The notes under the pieces were generated by a model, which saw only the letters and a program-made list of their open reading frames with translations, searched no databases and was not told the DNA's origin. From Paenibacillus zeirhizosphaerae (GTDB lineage Bacteria > Bacillota > Bacilli > Paenibacillales > Paenibacillaceae), in assembly GCF_030705605.1 (NCBI RefSeq), contig NZ_JAPCKK010000031.1, positions 124,001 to 188,000 on the forward strand: 64,000 nt of DNA. The letters are read 5' to 3'. The position numbers and the translations under genes were made by a program. Position 1 is the first letter of the stretch, and every line of letters begins with the position of its first letter. Below are positions 56,189 through 64,000 of the stretch, piece by piece.

Positions 56189-57049
56189 TCAGCTCCAATC
56201 CGTGTAAAGATCGGTGCGCCGGTCCCTCCACGTTGTAACCGAACCACGCTCCCGCACCTGATACAGCAGCTCCAGATCCAGATCCGCCGTCACGATCATA
56301 TCATCGTTCAGCTCGCCTTCCACCATAATGCCACGCGGCGGGAACGGGATATCGTTCGGCGTAATGACTGCGGCCTGTCCATAGTTGGCTCTCATGAAGT
56401 CCACCGTCGGCAGTGCGCCAACCGTTCCGGTAAGGACCACATAAACCTGATTTTCCACCGCACGGGCATGACTCGTATAACGTACCCGGTAGAAGCCGTG
56501 GCGGTCATCTGTACAGGACGGACAGAAAATGATATCCGCTCCTTTGGCCTTCGCCATTCGCACGATTTCGGGAAATTCGATATCATAACAGGTTAGCATA
56601 GCAATCTTTCCCTTGGAGGTCTCGAAGATCTGAAGCCCGTCACCGGGAGCCATATTCCATTCATGAACCTCCGTCGGCGTAATGTGCAGCTTCGCCTGTT
56701 CCGCAATGCGGCCGTCAGGATAGAACAAATGCGCTGTATTATATAAACGGTCACCCCTGCGCACAACGTGAGTGCCTCCGATAATATGCATATTCGTACG
56801 CTTGGCAAAGGAAGAAAACAACGCACGGTAACGATCCGTAAAATCAGGCAAATCATTAATGGTCAACACATTGCCGTTGCCATCCCCGATGGACATTAGC
56901 TGTGTCGTGAAAAACTCGGGAAACAGCACAAATTCCGCACCGAATTCCTGAGCTGTCTTTATGTAATGCTCCGATTGAAGCGCAAACTGCTCAAACGAAT
57001 CAATCGTGTGCAGATGGTACTGCACGGCCGAGACTCTTATTTTGCTCAT
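56189..57049 (-). CDS. Carbon-nitrogen hydrolase (nitrilase superfamily)
   Basis: 286 residues with the Glu-Lys-Cys triad: Glu in VLFPEFFTTQ near 45, Lys in AEQAKLHITP near 120, and Cys in AMLTCYDIEFPE near 154. It resembles the hydrolase half of YhcX-type proteins and would hydrolyse an amide or nitrile. AAGGAGG precedes the ATG. It leads a three-gene unit with two GNAT proteins, so acetylation and deamidation of a shared metabolite is plausible but unproven. Confidence 0.9.
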   Translation of the reverse strand: MSKIRVSAVQYHLHTIDSFEQFALQSEHYIKTAQEFGAEFVLFPEFFTTQLMSIGDGNGNVLTINDLPDFTDRYRALFSSFAKRTNMHIIGGTHVVRRGDRLYNTAHLFYPDGRIAEQAKLHITPTEVHEWNMAPGDGLQIFETSKGKIAMLTCYDIEFPEIVRMAKAKGADIIFCPSCTDDRHGFYRVRYTSHARAVENQVYVVLTGTVGALPTVDFMRANYGQAAVITPNDIPFPPRGIMVEGELNDDMIVTADLDLELLYQVRERGSVTTWRDRRTDLYTDWS

Positions 57050-57122
57050 AGGTCCTCCTTATCCAAACCGGTGTATATTCCTGCACCACATTATAACTTG
57101 AACGTTTTTTTTAATCCACAAC

Positions 57123-58379
57123 TCAGTTGCGGTCCATAGGCCTGATCCGTCCTGCCGAGGAAGCGGCCGTCCGGGGGCCGGACGCCTTGCTCACTAGAGC
57201 CAGAATGCCCTTTCCCCTGAACCATAGCAGCAGTGCGGCTGCCAGCAGGGCAGCTCCGTTGATGACGAACACCCACTGAATATCCAGCAGATAGCCGAGC
57301 AAACCGCCAATGATCGGGCCCGCCATCATAGCGAGTTGTGATGAGGACTGGTTCAGGCTGAAGGCGCGGCCACGGAAATCCGGCTCCGTCACCTGCACGA
57401 TCAACGCGTTAATTGCCGGGAGTACGGCGGCATAAAAGAGCCCGTAACCGAACCGGAGCATCCCGAAGCCGATAAAATCCGTTACAAAAAATTGCAGGAT
57501 ATTGCCGAGGCCCGAACCTACAAGTCCGATCAGGAGCACTTTGCCATAACCGATGCGGCCGCCGATTTTCCCCCAGCGTGGAGCCATCAGCACCGTGGCA
57601 ATGCCAACCGCAGAGAAGACGATTCCCGAGGTCAGCGAGGCGCTGCTCCGGTCAACTCCCATCTCAAGCATATATACCGTAATGAGCGGCTCCAGGATCA
57701 TCACCGAGAACGTGCTCAAAGCCACCAGGCCCAGCAGAATGACAAACGTCCGATTGGCGAAGGCCTGTCTCATATCATCCCTGACATGCGATCTGGCCGC
57801 CGAACGGTTGAAGTTCTGCTCCTTGGCTCCGAACGTCCCGATCAGGGCCGCAATCAGCACCACCGCCGCCGAGAAAAGAAAAGCATTCCGGTTACCATAA
57901 TAATGGCTCACCACCCCGCCGATGAGTGGGCCTATAATACTGCCCGTTGCGCCGGATGTCGCCATAACGCTCAAGGCATAACCTGTTTTCTCCTCAGGCG
58001 TATTCGTGGCAATAAGCGCGATCGACGCCGGAACAAACCCGGCCAGCAGCCCCTGCAGCACCCGTACAACCAGGAAGGTGTAAGGATCAACCACGAAATA
58101 GCTCAACAAATAAAGCGCCGCCAAGCTGAAACCCGAGCGGATCAGCATCGGCTTGCGCCCGTATTTGTCAGACAAAGATCCCCAATAAGGAGCTATAAGA
58201 GCACTTGCCAGAAATGTAATGCCAAAGGCAATGCCTGACCAGATCTCCAGACGGTCCGTCACACCCAAATCTGCACTCATGAAAATCGGCAGGAACGGGA
58301 TCGAGATAGAGTAGGCGGTGCTGCAGAAAAACACCCCCGTCCACAATACCGCAAGATTGCGCTTCCAAGAATATGCCAT
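57123..58379 (-). CDS. MFS multidrug exporter-like protein
   Basis: 418 residues with 12 membrane segments. Motif A appears as PYWGSLSDKYGRKPMLIRSG and motif C as ATSGATGSIIGPLIGGVVSH, both typical of drug:H+ antiporters. It resembles Paenibacillus and Bacillus multidrug transporters (YusP/Bmr-type group). AAAGGAC lies nine bases before the ATG at 58379; a GTG two codons earlier is possible. The substrate is unknown. Confidence 0.88.
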   Translation of the reverse strand: MAYSWKRNLAVLWTGVFFCSTAYSISIPFLPIFMSADLGVTDRLEIWSGIAFGITFLASALIAPYWGSLSDKYGRKPMLIRSGFSLAALYLLSYFVVDPYTFLVVRVLQGLLAGFVPASIALIATNTPEEKTGYALSVMATSGATGSIIGPLIGGVVSHYYGNRNAFLFSAAVVLIAALIGTFGAKEQNFNRSAARSHVRDDMRQAFANRTFVILLGLVALSTFSVMILEPLITVYMLEMGVDRSSASLTSGIVFSAVGIATVLMAPRWGKIGGRIGYGKVLLIGLVGSGLGNILQFFVTDFIGFGMLRFGYGLFYAAVLPAINALIVQVTEPDFRGRAFSLNQSSSQLAMMAGPIIGGLLGYLLDIQWVFVINGAALLAAALLLWFRGKGILALVSKASGPRTAASSAGRIRPMDRN

Positions 58380-58509
58380 GTTCACACGTCCTTTCCGTTG
58401 CCTTCCATTCTACGCCTGTTTCCGGAATTGTCCAACGTCTGACACCTCTTCCAGACTTGGAACGGCAGCCGGCAAGCTGTTATAATCAGGGAGAATGGAG
58501 ATGAGATAA

Positions 58510-58770
58510 ATGGCTAAGAAAAGAAAATCAGCGGCTCCCGCTCCAGCCGCACAAGACAAACCCGCTACTCTGAAGGACCTGCTCAGCAGCGATGTGCTCG
58601 AGAAATTGAAAGCCCAAGCGAATGAAGCCCAAGCGGAGCAGGAGAGGCGCCAGGAAGAAGAACGGGCAAAGGCGATTGCGGCACGCAAAGCCGAACAGAA
58701 GCGGCTAGACAATGATTTCGAGTATCTGCTGAACAACAGCAGCATGGACTGGAAAAAACACAAGAAATAA
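58510..58770 (+). CDS. YqkE-like protein (DUF3886)
   Basis: 86 residues: AKKRKSAAPAPAAQDKPATL, then LKDLLSSDVLEKLKAQANEA, a long charged helix (ERRQEEERAKAIAARKAEQK) and the family end FEYLLNNSSMDWKKHKK. This is the DUF3886/YqkE family, a small Firmicute protein of unknown function. It has a GGAGATGAGATAA leader before the ATG. Confidence 0.85.
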   Translation: MAKKRKSAAPAPAAQDKPATLKDLLSSDVLEKLKAQANEAQAEQERRQEEERAKAIAARKAEQKRLDNDFEYLLNNSSMDWKKHKK

Positions 58771-58843
58771 TCCTATCGATGTAAAATTGGGAATTTGGGG
58801 ACAACAGCAATGGAGGAATGGTTCGTTCTCATCTATGATGCGC

Positions 58844-58969
58844 TTACATAATAAGCTGCAGCCATTCCTTCACGTGCTTGAACCAATACAGAACCACAAT
58901 CCAGCCCGGCAGACTGAACAGGATTCCCCATATCAGACCTTTAATCAGCTTTGTATTGATGTCCATCAT
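58844..58969 (-). CDS. Small membrane protein, 41 residues
   Basis: A double ATG at 58969/58966 follows AAAGGGGCAGTGA. The product has one membrane span (LIKGLIWGILFSLPGWIVVL) and a short Lys/Trp-rich tail (YWFKHVKEWLQLIM). The family is not recognised, but the ribosome site and amphipathic end support a real gene. Confidence 0.6.
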   Translation of the reverse strand: MMDINTKLIKGLIWGILFSLPGWIVVLYWFKHVKEWLQLIM

Positions 58970-59118
58970 TCACTGCCCCTTTTCTTTGGGAATAGCAGCA
59001 GTATGGTCAAGAGACGGGATTTTCAACCCGGATTTTCTCGCTCCTACACTTTAGGGTATGATAGAAAATGAAAAAGTTATCTGCCAACTCAGATGAAATC
59101 GAACCGGAGGTCATAGTT

Positions 59119-59847
59119 ATGATGAAAAAAATAATGCAGCGTCCGCTGCTGCTGAGCTTGTTCGCCCTACTGCTGATCGTGGTGGCCGGATGCGGCACGA
59201 AGCCAGCAGGCAGTGCCCAGACAGATCAAGCGCAAACCCAGAGCGGAAGCGGCCAAACCGCCGCCGGTGCTGAGCAGGATTCTTCCGCACCATCCGGCAC
59301 CGGCGACGTGGATACGAGCGGAACCACTTCCCACCCTATAGTGACGATCGAAATGGACAGCGGCAAGACGATTAAGCTTGAGCTGTACCCGGAGGTGGCC
59401 CCGAATACGGTGAACAACTTCATTTCGCTTGTGAAAAACGGATTTTATGACGGCACCACCTTTCACCGTGTCATTCCAGGCTTCATGATTCAGGGCGGCG
59501 ACCCTGACGGGAACGGCACCGGAGGTCCGGGCTATGGTATTAAGGGCGAGTTTAAAACCAACGGCGTTAAAAATAATTTGCTGCATACGACCGGCGTGCT
59601 GTCTATGGCCCGTGCGGCCGATCTCGATTCGGCGGGCTCCCAATTCTTCATCATGGTTGCGGATGCGCCAAGCCTTGACGGCCAATACGCCGCCTTCGGC
59701 AAAGTCATCGAAGGAATGGACGTTGTGAATGAAATCGTGAACCTGCCGCGTGACGCAAACGACAAGCCGGAAAATCCGCCGGTGATGAAGAAGGTTACTG
59801 TGGATACACTAGGCAAAGAATATCCAGAGCCTGAAAAAGTTCAATAA
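59119..59847 (+). CDS. Lipoprotein peptidyl-prolyl cis-trans isomerase (cyclophilin type)
   Basis: 242 residues. The signal sequence ends in the lipobox VVAGC (Cys about residue 26). A Gln/Ser/Gly-rich linker follows, and the cyclophilin domain occupies about 75-235 with FHRVIPGFMIQGGDPDGNGT, LSMARAADLDSAGSQFFIMV and LDGQYAAFGKVIEGMDVV. It would assist folding outside the membrane. The ATG at 59119 has GGAGG eight bases upstream; the frame is open 17 codons earlier. Confidence 0.94.
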   Translation: MMKKIMQRPLLLSLFALLLIVVAGCGTKPAGSAQTDQAQTQSGSGQTAAGAEQDSSAPSGTGDVDTSGTTSHPIVTIEMDSGKTIKLELYPEVAPNTVNNFISLVKNGFYDGTTFHRVIPGFMIQGGDPDGNGTGGPGYGIKGEFKTNGVKNNLLHTTGVLSMARAADLDSAGSQFFIMVADAPSLDGQYAAFGKVIEGMDVVNEIVNLPRDANDKPENPPVMKKVTVDTLGKEYPEPEKVQ

Positions 59848-59863
59848 AATCCGAACAACAAAT

Positions 59864-59909
59864 AAACAAGCCTTGGTCCGGTTGAATACCACCGAATCAA
59901 GGCTTGTTT
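59864..59909. terminator. Convergent terminator
   Basis: AAACAAGCCTTG (59864-59875) pairs with CAAGGCTTGTTT (59898-59909) between the cyclophilin and pectate lyase genes. Confidence 0.8.
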
Positions 59910-59931
59910 GTGCGTTCATTACCAATAAAGA

Positions 59932-61428
59932 TTAATACTTCGTGATCAGCCAATTGGGTTTAGCCCAGCTTAATTTACCGGCTCCGGCTCCATCCGAAGC
60001 GGTCAGGCGGCTGCTTAACGTTGCCGGATCATCCGCTGCATAGCTGTACGGCAGCGAGCTAAACCCGTTCCAGGAGAAATCCAAGGCTGCCGCCGGGTAA
60101 GGTGCCAATGGGCTGCCCTGCGTATCGCTGTCCCCCCGGAAGGTCGTGCCGTTAGCTGTATAGATCGTGTCTACAGCTTTGATTTTGCCTGTATATTTTG
60201 CATTATTCGCATCTTTCTGATTGTTGCGTATTGGGGAAGCAACGTCGATAATTTCCGATTTTTCAACCAGCACAGCTCCGTTTTCCGTAGAAATCGCGCC
60301 GTTGCTGATCACATCAAAATGATAGCCTTTAGATGAAATCGCCGTTTGCATAGCAGGCGTAATTTTGTTCTTTGCTGCAGCAAGCTGTGTATTGTCCATG
60401 ACAATATTGTAAGCATGCACATTGCCACCGCGCAGTCGGGGCATACGGTCCATGATGTTGAGATAGTAGTTGTGATGCAGGGTTACTTCAAGATCGGCAT
60501 TATCTGCGGCAAACTCGGTTGCGCCGACCAGATGCATTTTTTTCTGGCCCGCTATGATGGCGATAATATCCTCCTTGCTCAGTCCGACCGCACTGCTTCT
60601 AAGGTAGGCGTACATCGGGTAGGCAGATTTATTCGCTTCCATGACATTCATCTGCTGTGTCACCCAACTGTTTGCGCTTTGATCGTCCCCTCGGAAATAA
60701 GACCAGGAAATGGTTACCCCATTGCTTCCCTTCTTCACGTCAATGACACCGTCGTAAGCTTGATTGAAGGTGCAATGATCAATCCAGACTTTGGAGCTTG
60801 CGCCTTCAACGGTGATATAATCCCAGTCATTCTTATCATAATCGCCCTTGGTCGCTTCATCCCATTCCCAAAGCTCGTCAAATTCGAGATTACGGATGAC
60901 CAGATTGGAGCTTCTTTTAATCGTAATCCCCGCATGCTTGATTTTGGCACCATTTGCCGAGAAGATAGTCAGCCCGTCGAAGCCGTCGATGGTGATCTTA
61001 CTGACACCCGTCTCTTTAAGTACCGGATGAGTGAGTGGCGGGTTATGCTTAGCAAAGGGCGAGGTTTGGGCCGCTGCTGGAATCTCGTTCCAGCCCAGAT
61101 CAAGATCGTTCATAATTTCAATAACTTTCACTGTTGAACCCTTTTTCAACGCTTGCGCCAAATCCGTAGCTGAATAGACTTTTGCGTAACGTGAATCGGA
61201 TTCGGCAATATTTCCGCTCCCTGTATTACCGTAAGCAAAACCCGTCAGATCATACTGGCTGTTGATGCTCGCTGCTGCCTCCAGCTCGCTTCCATTCTCA
61301 ACATTGCCACTGAACGACGCGATGCCTTCGGCATGAGCTTGCCCTCTTAACGACGGAGACAAAGCCAGAACCAGCACACCACAAAGCAATGTAGAACCGA
61401 TCTTCCTCCTCCATATTTGCCGCTTCAC
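59932..61428 (-). CDS. Secreted pectate lyase (PL1 family)
   Basis: 498 residues with a signal peptide (IGSTLLCGVLVLALSPSLRG, cut near AHA). The PL1 parallel beta-helix core shows SKITIDGFDGLTIFSANGAK, IKRSSNLVIRNLEFDELW and VWIDHCTFNQAYDGVIDVKK, the last matching the vWiDHc region with acidic calcium ligands. HHNYYLNIMDRMPRLRGG carries the catalytic Arg region. It cleaves polygalacturonate by beta-elimination outside the cell. The start is a GTG after GGAGGAGGAG. No other pectin gene lies next to it. Confidence 0.92.
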   Translation of the reverse strand: MKRQIWRRKIGSTLLCGVLVLALSPSLRGQAHAEGIASFSGNVENGSELEAAASINSQYDLTGFAYGNTGSGNIAESDSRYAKVYSATDLAQALKKGSTVKVIEIMNDLDLGWNEIPAAAQTSPFAKHNPPLTHPVLKETGVSKITIDGFDGLTIFSANGAKIKHAGITIKRSSNLVIRNLEFDELWEWDEATKGDYDKNDWDYITVEGASSKVWIDHCTFNQAYDGVIDVKKGSNGVTISWSYFRGDDQSANSWVTQQMNVMEANKSAYPMYAYLRSSAVGLSKEDIIAIIAGQKKMHLVGATEFAADNADLEVTLHHNYYLNIMDRMPRLRGGNVHAYNIVMDNTQLAAAKNKITPAMQTAISSKGYHFDVISNGAISTENGAVLVEKSEIIDVASPIRNNQKDANNAKYTGKIKAVDTIYTANGTTFRGDSDTQGSPLAPYPAAALDFSWNGFSSLPYSYAADDPATLSSRLTASDGAGAGKLSWAKPNWLITKY

Positions 61429-61718
61429 TTTACGATCTCCTCCTCCACAAAATTTTGGGATTTGATTAAACCGGCAATATGGTTTCTGATAATCTCCACA
61501 TTTAGTATGTTATATCTCTCAAAATATCACAGGATAAAAGAAGTATGAATGGGTAATTTTTCCTGGTTCTGAGATTGTTTTTGCTCATATATCAATTTTT
61601 AGACAAAAATTCCCTCCGGCTTCAATGCCCGAGTTCATTTTCATGATCTCAGCTCGCTATCCGCCGTGAGGGGATTCCCATTCATGCCGGGAAACCGGCT
61701 ATTCGTGATTCGGCTAAC

Positions 61719-62462
61719 TTAATTCTGATTCGGATCCTCTCCGTGCACCCGCCGGGCAAAGTCTACAAACTGGAATTTGTCGAGACGGTGCCGGGATTCG
61801 GTATATTGGAACTGGGTCGTGTCTTCAAGATAGACATAATTGCGAACGACGACGATATGCCGGTAGTCATGTAGATCCAGCAGACGGCGGTCCTCTTCGG
61901 TCACTTCCTCGACGGAAATTTCCTTCTTGGCATAGCTGATCTTCAACTGCAGATCCCGCTCCAGATATTCATAGATGGAATGGCTGGCAATTTCCTTGTC
62001 CAGCGACTCAACAACCGAAGACAGGAAAAAATCCTTGTCCAGAATGATCCGTTCCCCTTTAATCTCTCTCGACCTTACCACCTTCCAAACGGGCTCACCT
62101 GCAGCAATCTGCAACTGTCTCGCCAATTCCGAAGATGCGGGTATAAGCTTGACCTCATACACATGCGTCTTTGTGCTTGAGCCGATTATTTCCGACATTT
62201 CCTTGAAAGATATAAGTCCTGTAACGGAAAATTTCATCCGTCCTATATCCAGTACAAAAGAGCCTTTACCCTTGACCTTGTGAATATATCCGTTCTGGGC
62301 CAACAGATTCAGGGCTTTGCGCACAGTTTCCCGCGAAGTGTCGTACTCAGCGGTGATATCATGCTCCGAGGGCAGCTTCGTACCGGGCGCCAGCCGCCCG
62401 GCCTGGATCTGCTCCGAATAATCATTAAAAATTTGCAAGTAGATGTTCCTATTCAATGTCAT
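61719..62462 (-). CDS. treR: Trehalose operon repressor TreR (GntR family)
   Basis: 247 residues. The GntR winged helix (LPSEHDITAEYDTSRETVRK, ALNLLAQNGYIHKVKGKGSF) is followed by an UTRA ligand domain (VTGLISFKEMSEIIGSSTKT, SIYEYLERDLQLKISYAKKE). Strong likeness to B. subtilis TreR and its place after the trehalose PTS gene support the call. The start at MTLNRN matches the family N-terminus; the frame is open 11 codons upstream and no strong ribosome site is visible. Confidence 0.9.
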   Translation of the reverse strand: MTLNRNIYLQIFNDYSEQIQAGRLAPGTKLPSEHDITAEYDTSRETVRKALNLLAQNGYIHKVKGKGSFVLDIGRMKFSVTGLISFKEMSEIIGSSTKTHVYEVKLIPASSELARQLQIAAGEPVWKVVRSREIKGERIILDKDFFLSSVVESLDKEIASHSIYEYLERDLQLKISYAKKEISVEEVTEEDRRLLDLHDYRHIVVVRNYVYLEDTTQFQYTESRHRLDKFQFVDFARRVHGEDPNQN

Positions 62463-62541
62463 CACCGCATTCATTTTAACATGAGCATTTTGCACAATCC
62501 AGCTTCCGGCTCATTCCCTTGGACTGCCCTCTACAAGGCTT

Positions 62542-64000
62542 CTACCCTTTCAGATGAACTTTAAGCACGATATCCTGACCGCTTCGAACCTCACCCTGTG
62601 CGATTTGCTCCACCCGTTCAATCCGTTCCTGGCCGCCAGCCAGAATAATCGGCGTAATCAACGGATGTCCGGCTGCGCGAATCCGTTCGCGGTCAAACTC
62701 CAGCAGCAGTTGGCCGGCTTTTACCACATCGCCCTCCTGAACGTGGACGGTATAACCGCTGCCTTTTAAAGACACCGTATTGATTCCGACATGAATAAGA
62801 ATCTGAACTCCAGAGACATGCTCCAGCATCACGGCATGTTTGCTCTTGATCACATGGGCCACCACACCGTCGAACGGAGCCGTGATTTTGCCCTCGGCCG
62901 GTTCCACGGCAATTCCCTGACCCATGGCACCGCTTGAAAAAGCGGGGTCAGGCACTTCCGACAGCTCCACCGTTTTGCCCGTTAACGGAGACTTGATTTC
63001 CAGAAAGAGCTCCTTGTTGTCTGCGCTTTCAGAAACCGCCGGGTACTCTTGTTCAACAATCGTTTCAGAACGTTCGGCAGCTTCCGGTTCGGTATTGAAG
63101 CTATTATCCACATTGCCGATTGTCTTGCGGTTCGTCCACTTGCCATAAAGCAATGTCGCTGTGAACGGAATGATCAATACAATGGCCATGCCCAGGAAGA
63201 ATACACCCCACTGGTTAGGATAGATGGACAGAAAGCCGGGAATACCGCCAACGCCAACGGAGGACGCAAGCACGCCATTCACCGTCAGTAAAACGCCAGC
63301 TATAGCGGAGCCGATCATACCAAAGACGAACGGAAATTTGTATCGTACATTGACACCAAAGATAGCAGGCTCCGTAACGCCCAGAAAAGCAGAGACCGAA
63401 GACGTTACTGCAAGACCTTTGCTTTTCTTTTGCTTAAATACGAGCAGCATGCCCAGTGCGGCTGCACCCTGTGCGATATTGGATAGCGCCAGCATCGGCC
63501 ATAGGAAGGTGCCGCCCTGGGAAGCGATCAGTTGTACATCCACCGCCAGAAAGGTATGATGCATGCCGGTAATAACAAGCAGCGCATACAGCCCGCCATA
63601 GATCAGCCCGCCAAGCGCAGGAGCCAGTCCGAAAATATAAACCAGCCCGGACGTAATCGCGTTGCCGATGGCAAACGTAACCGGTCCGATTACGGTAAAA
63701 GCCAGAAAGCCTGTAATTAAAAGCGTTATGGGAGCAACGATCAGCAGCTTGAACGCGTCAGCCACCCTTTTATTCATGAATGCTTCAATCTTGGCCAGGA
63801 TATAAGCCGAAACCAGCACAGGCAGCACCTGGCCCTGGTAACCGATCTTCTCCACCTCCCAGCCGAACAGGTTCCATACAGGAACGGTTCCGTTCGTCTT
63901 CGCTTCAGCATAACCGTAGCCGCTTAACAGGTCGGGGTGGACGAGAATCAGCCCAAGCACGATGCCAAGCAGCGGGCTGCCGCCAAAACGGGTCACGGCA
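62542..64000 (-). CDS. treP: Trehalose PTS transporter EIIBC with fused EIIA domain (5' part missing)
   Basis: The last ~486 residues of a PTS transporter; the frame is still open at the right edge, so the EIIB domain and first EIIC part lie outside. The visible EIIC part has TRFGGSPLLGIVLGLILVHP and GMHHTFLAVDVQLIASQGGT. A linker and a C-terminal EIIA-Glc-like domain follow (KSPLTGKTVELSEVPDPAFS, FDGVVAHVIKSKHAVMLEHV with the active His in ILIHVGINTV). A C-terminal EIIA domain is unusual for TreP of B. subtilis and replaces the separate EIIA. treR follows about 80 bases downstream. Confidence 0.88.
   Translation of the reverse strand, partial: AVTRFGGSPLLGIVLGLILVHPDLLSGYGYAEAKTNGTVPVWNLFGWEVEKIGYQGQVLPVLVSAYILAKIEAFMNKRVADAFKLLIVAPITLLITGFLAFTVIGPVTFAIGNAITSGLVYIFGLAPALGGLIYGGLYALLVITGMHHTFLAVDVQLIASQGGTFLWPMLALSNIAQGAAALGMLLVFKQKKSKGLAVTSSVSAFLGVTEPAIFGVNVRYKFPFVFGMIGSAIAGVLLTVNGVLASSVGVGGIPGFLSIYPNQWGVFFLGMAIVLIIPFTATLLYGKWTNRKTIGNVDNSFNTEPEAAERSETIVEQEYPAVSESADNKELFLEIKSPLTGKTVELSEVPDPAFSSGAMGQGIAVEPAEGKITAPFDGVVAHVIKSKHAVMLEHVSGVQILIHVGINTVSLKGSGYTVHVQEGDVVKAGQLLLEFDRERIRAAGHPLITPIILAGGQERIERVEQIAQGEVRSGQDIVLKVHLKG

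Noticed and set aside
1..64000. CRISPR arrays, tRNA and rRNA genes
   Set aside because: No regularly spaced direct repeats, cloverleaf sequences or rRNA-like stretches were noticed on either strand. A tRNA search program would be needed for certainty.

Overview
The window reads as the chromosome of a low-to-mid GC Gram-positive, spore-forming-type bacterium, most likely Paenibacillus. The reasons are strong GGAGG ribosome sites with ATG/GTG/TTG starts, a PBSX-type (Xkd) contractile tail cluster, a YqkE-like protein, a B. subtilis-style preQ1-controlled queCDEF operon, a BmrCD-like ABC pair and many sugar or polysaccharide genes. The genus is an inference from gene content; no marker gene such as rRNA is present.

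Region 1 (1-22147) is an accessory island. It opens with the 5' part of an IS110-family transposase and its upstream non-coding end. A long minus-strand cluster follows. In transcription order it encodes a tail terminator-like protein, sheath (XkdK), tube (XkdM), tail chaperone (XkdN, with a probable -1 frameshift extension), a short tape measure (XkdO), XkdP-Q-R-S-T-U baseplate proteins, two tandem tail-fibre modules, a holin and a GH25 lysozyme. No terminase, portal, capsid, integrase or replication gene is visible. It therefore looks like a headless contractile phage tail (R-type tailocin) rather than a prophage. Its control end has an ArpU-like late regulator, a DUF5412-like membrane protein, and a divergent XRE repressor plus ImmA-type metallopeptidase pair. 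Repeated TGCC/TACC-TTTT-GGCA operators and a GAAC-N4-GTTC (LexA-like) palindrome lie between them.

Region 2 (22.3-38.8 kb) is chromosomal. It holds a secreted 5'-nucleotidase with a LysM anchor, a DEDDh exonuclease, a WYL regulator, a vWA-associated domain protein lacking vWA, a possible structured RNA next to a 43-residue ORF, and an envelope coiled-coil protein followed by an AIM24 protein. It continues with queC-queD-queE-queF behind a preQ1-I riboswitch, an Fsr-like MFS exporter, an EcsC protein, and a heterodimeric ABC multidrug exporter behind an attenuator with an overlapping leader ORF.

Region 3 (38.9-48.9 kb) is a monosaccharide uptake and sensing unit: ChvE-like binding protein, ATPase and permease under a cre-like site. 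Beside it is an anchored sugar-binding protein with a YesM/LytS-type kinase and a YesN-type regulator, the layout of the XylFII-LytS-YesN xylose sensor. An AT-rich two-gene island (one secreted, one cytoplasmic protein, both unrecognised) sits between the two halves.

Region 4 (49.1-64.0 kb) holds an acyltransferase, a secreted repeat protein, and a two-gene cassette of a class I isoprenoid-synthase-like enzyme plus an NHLP-type RiPP precursor, closed by a 39-bp palindrome. This cassette is the best candidate for an undescribed system. After it come an orphan 7TM sensor kinase, two GNAT proteins with a nitrilase, an MFS exporter, a YqkE-like protein, a 41-residue membrane protein, a lipoprotein cyclophilin, a PL1 pectate lyase, TreR, and the 3' part of a trehalose PTS transporter cut by the window edge.
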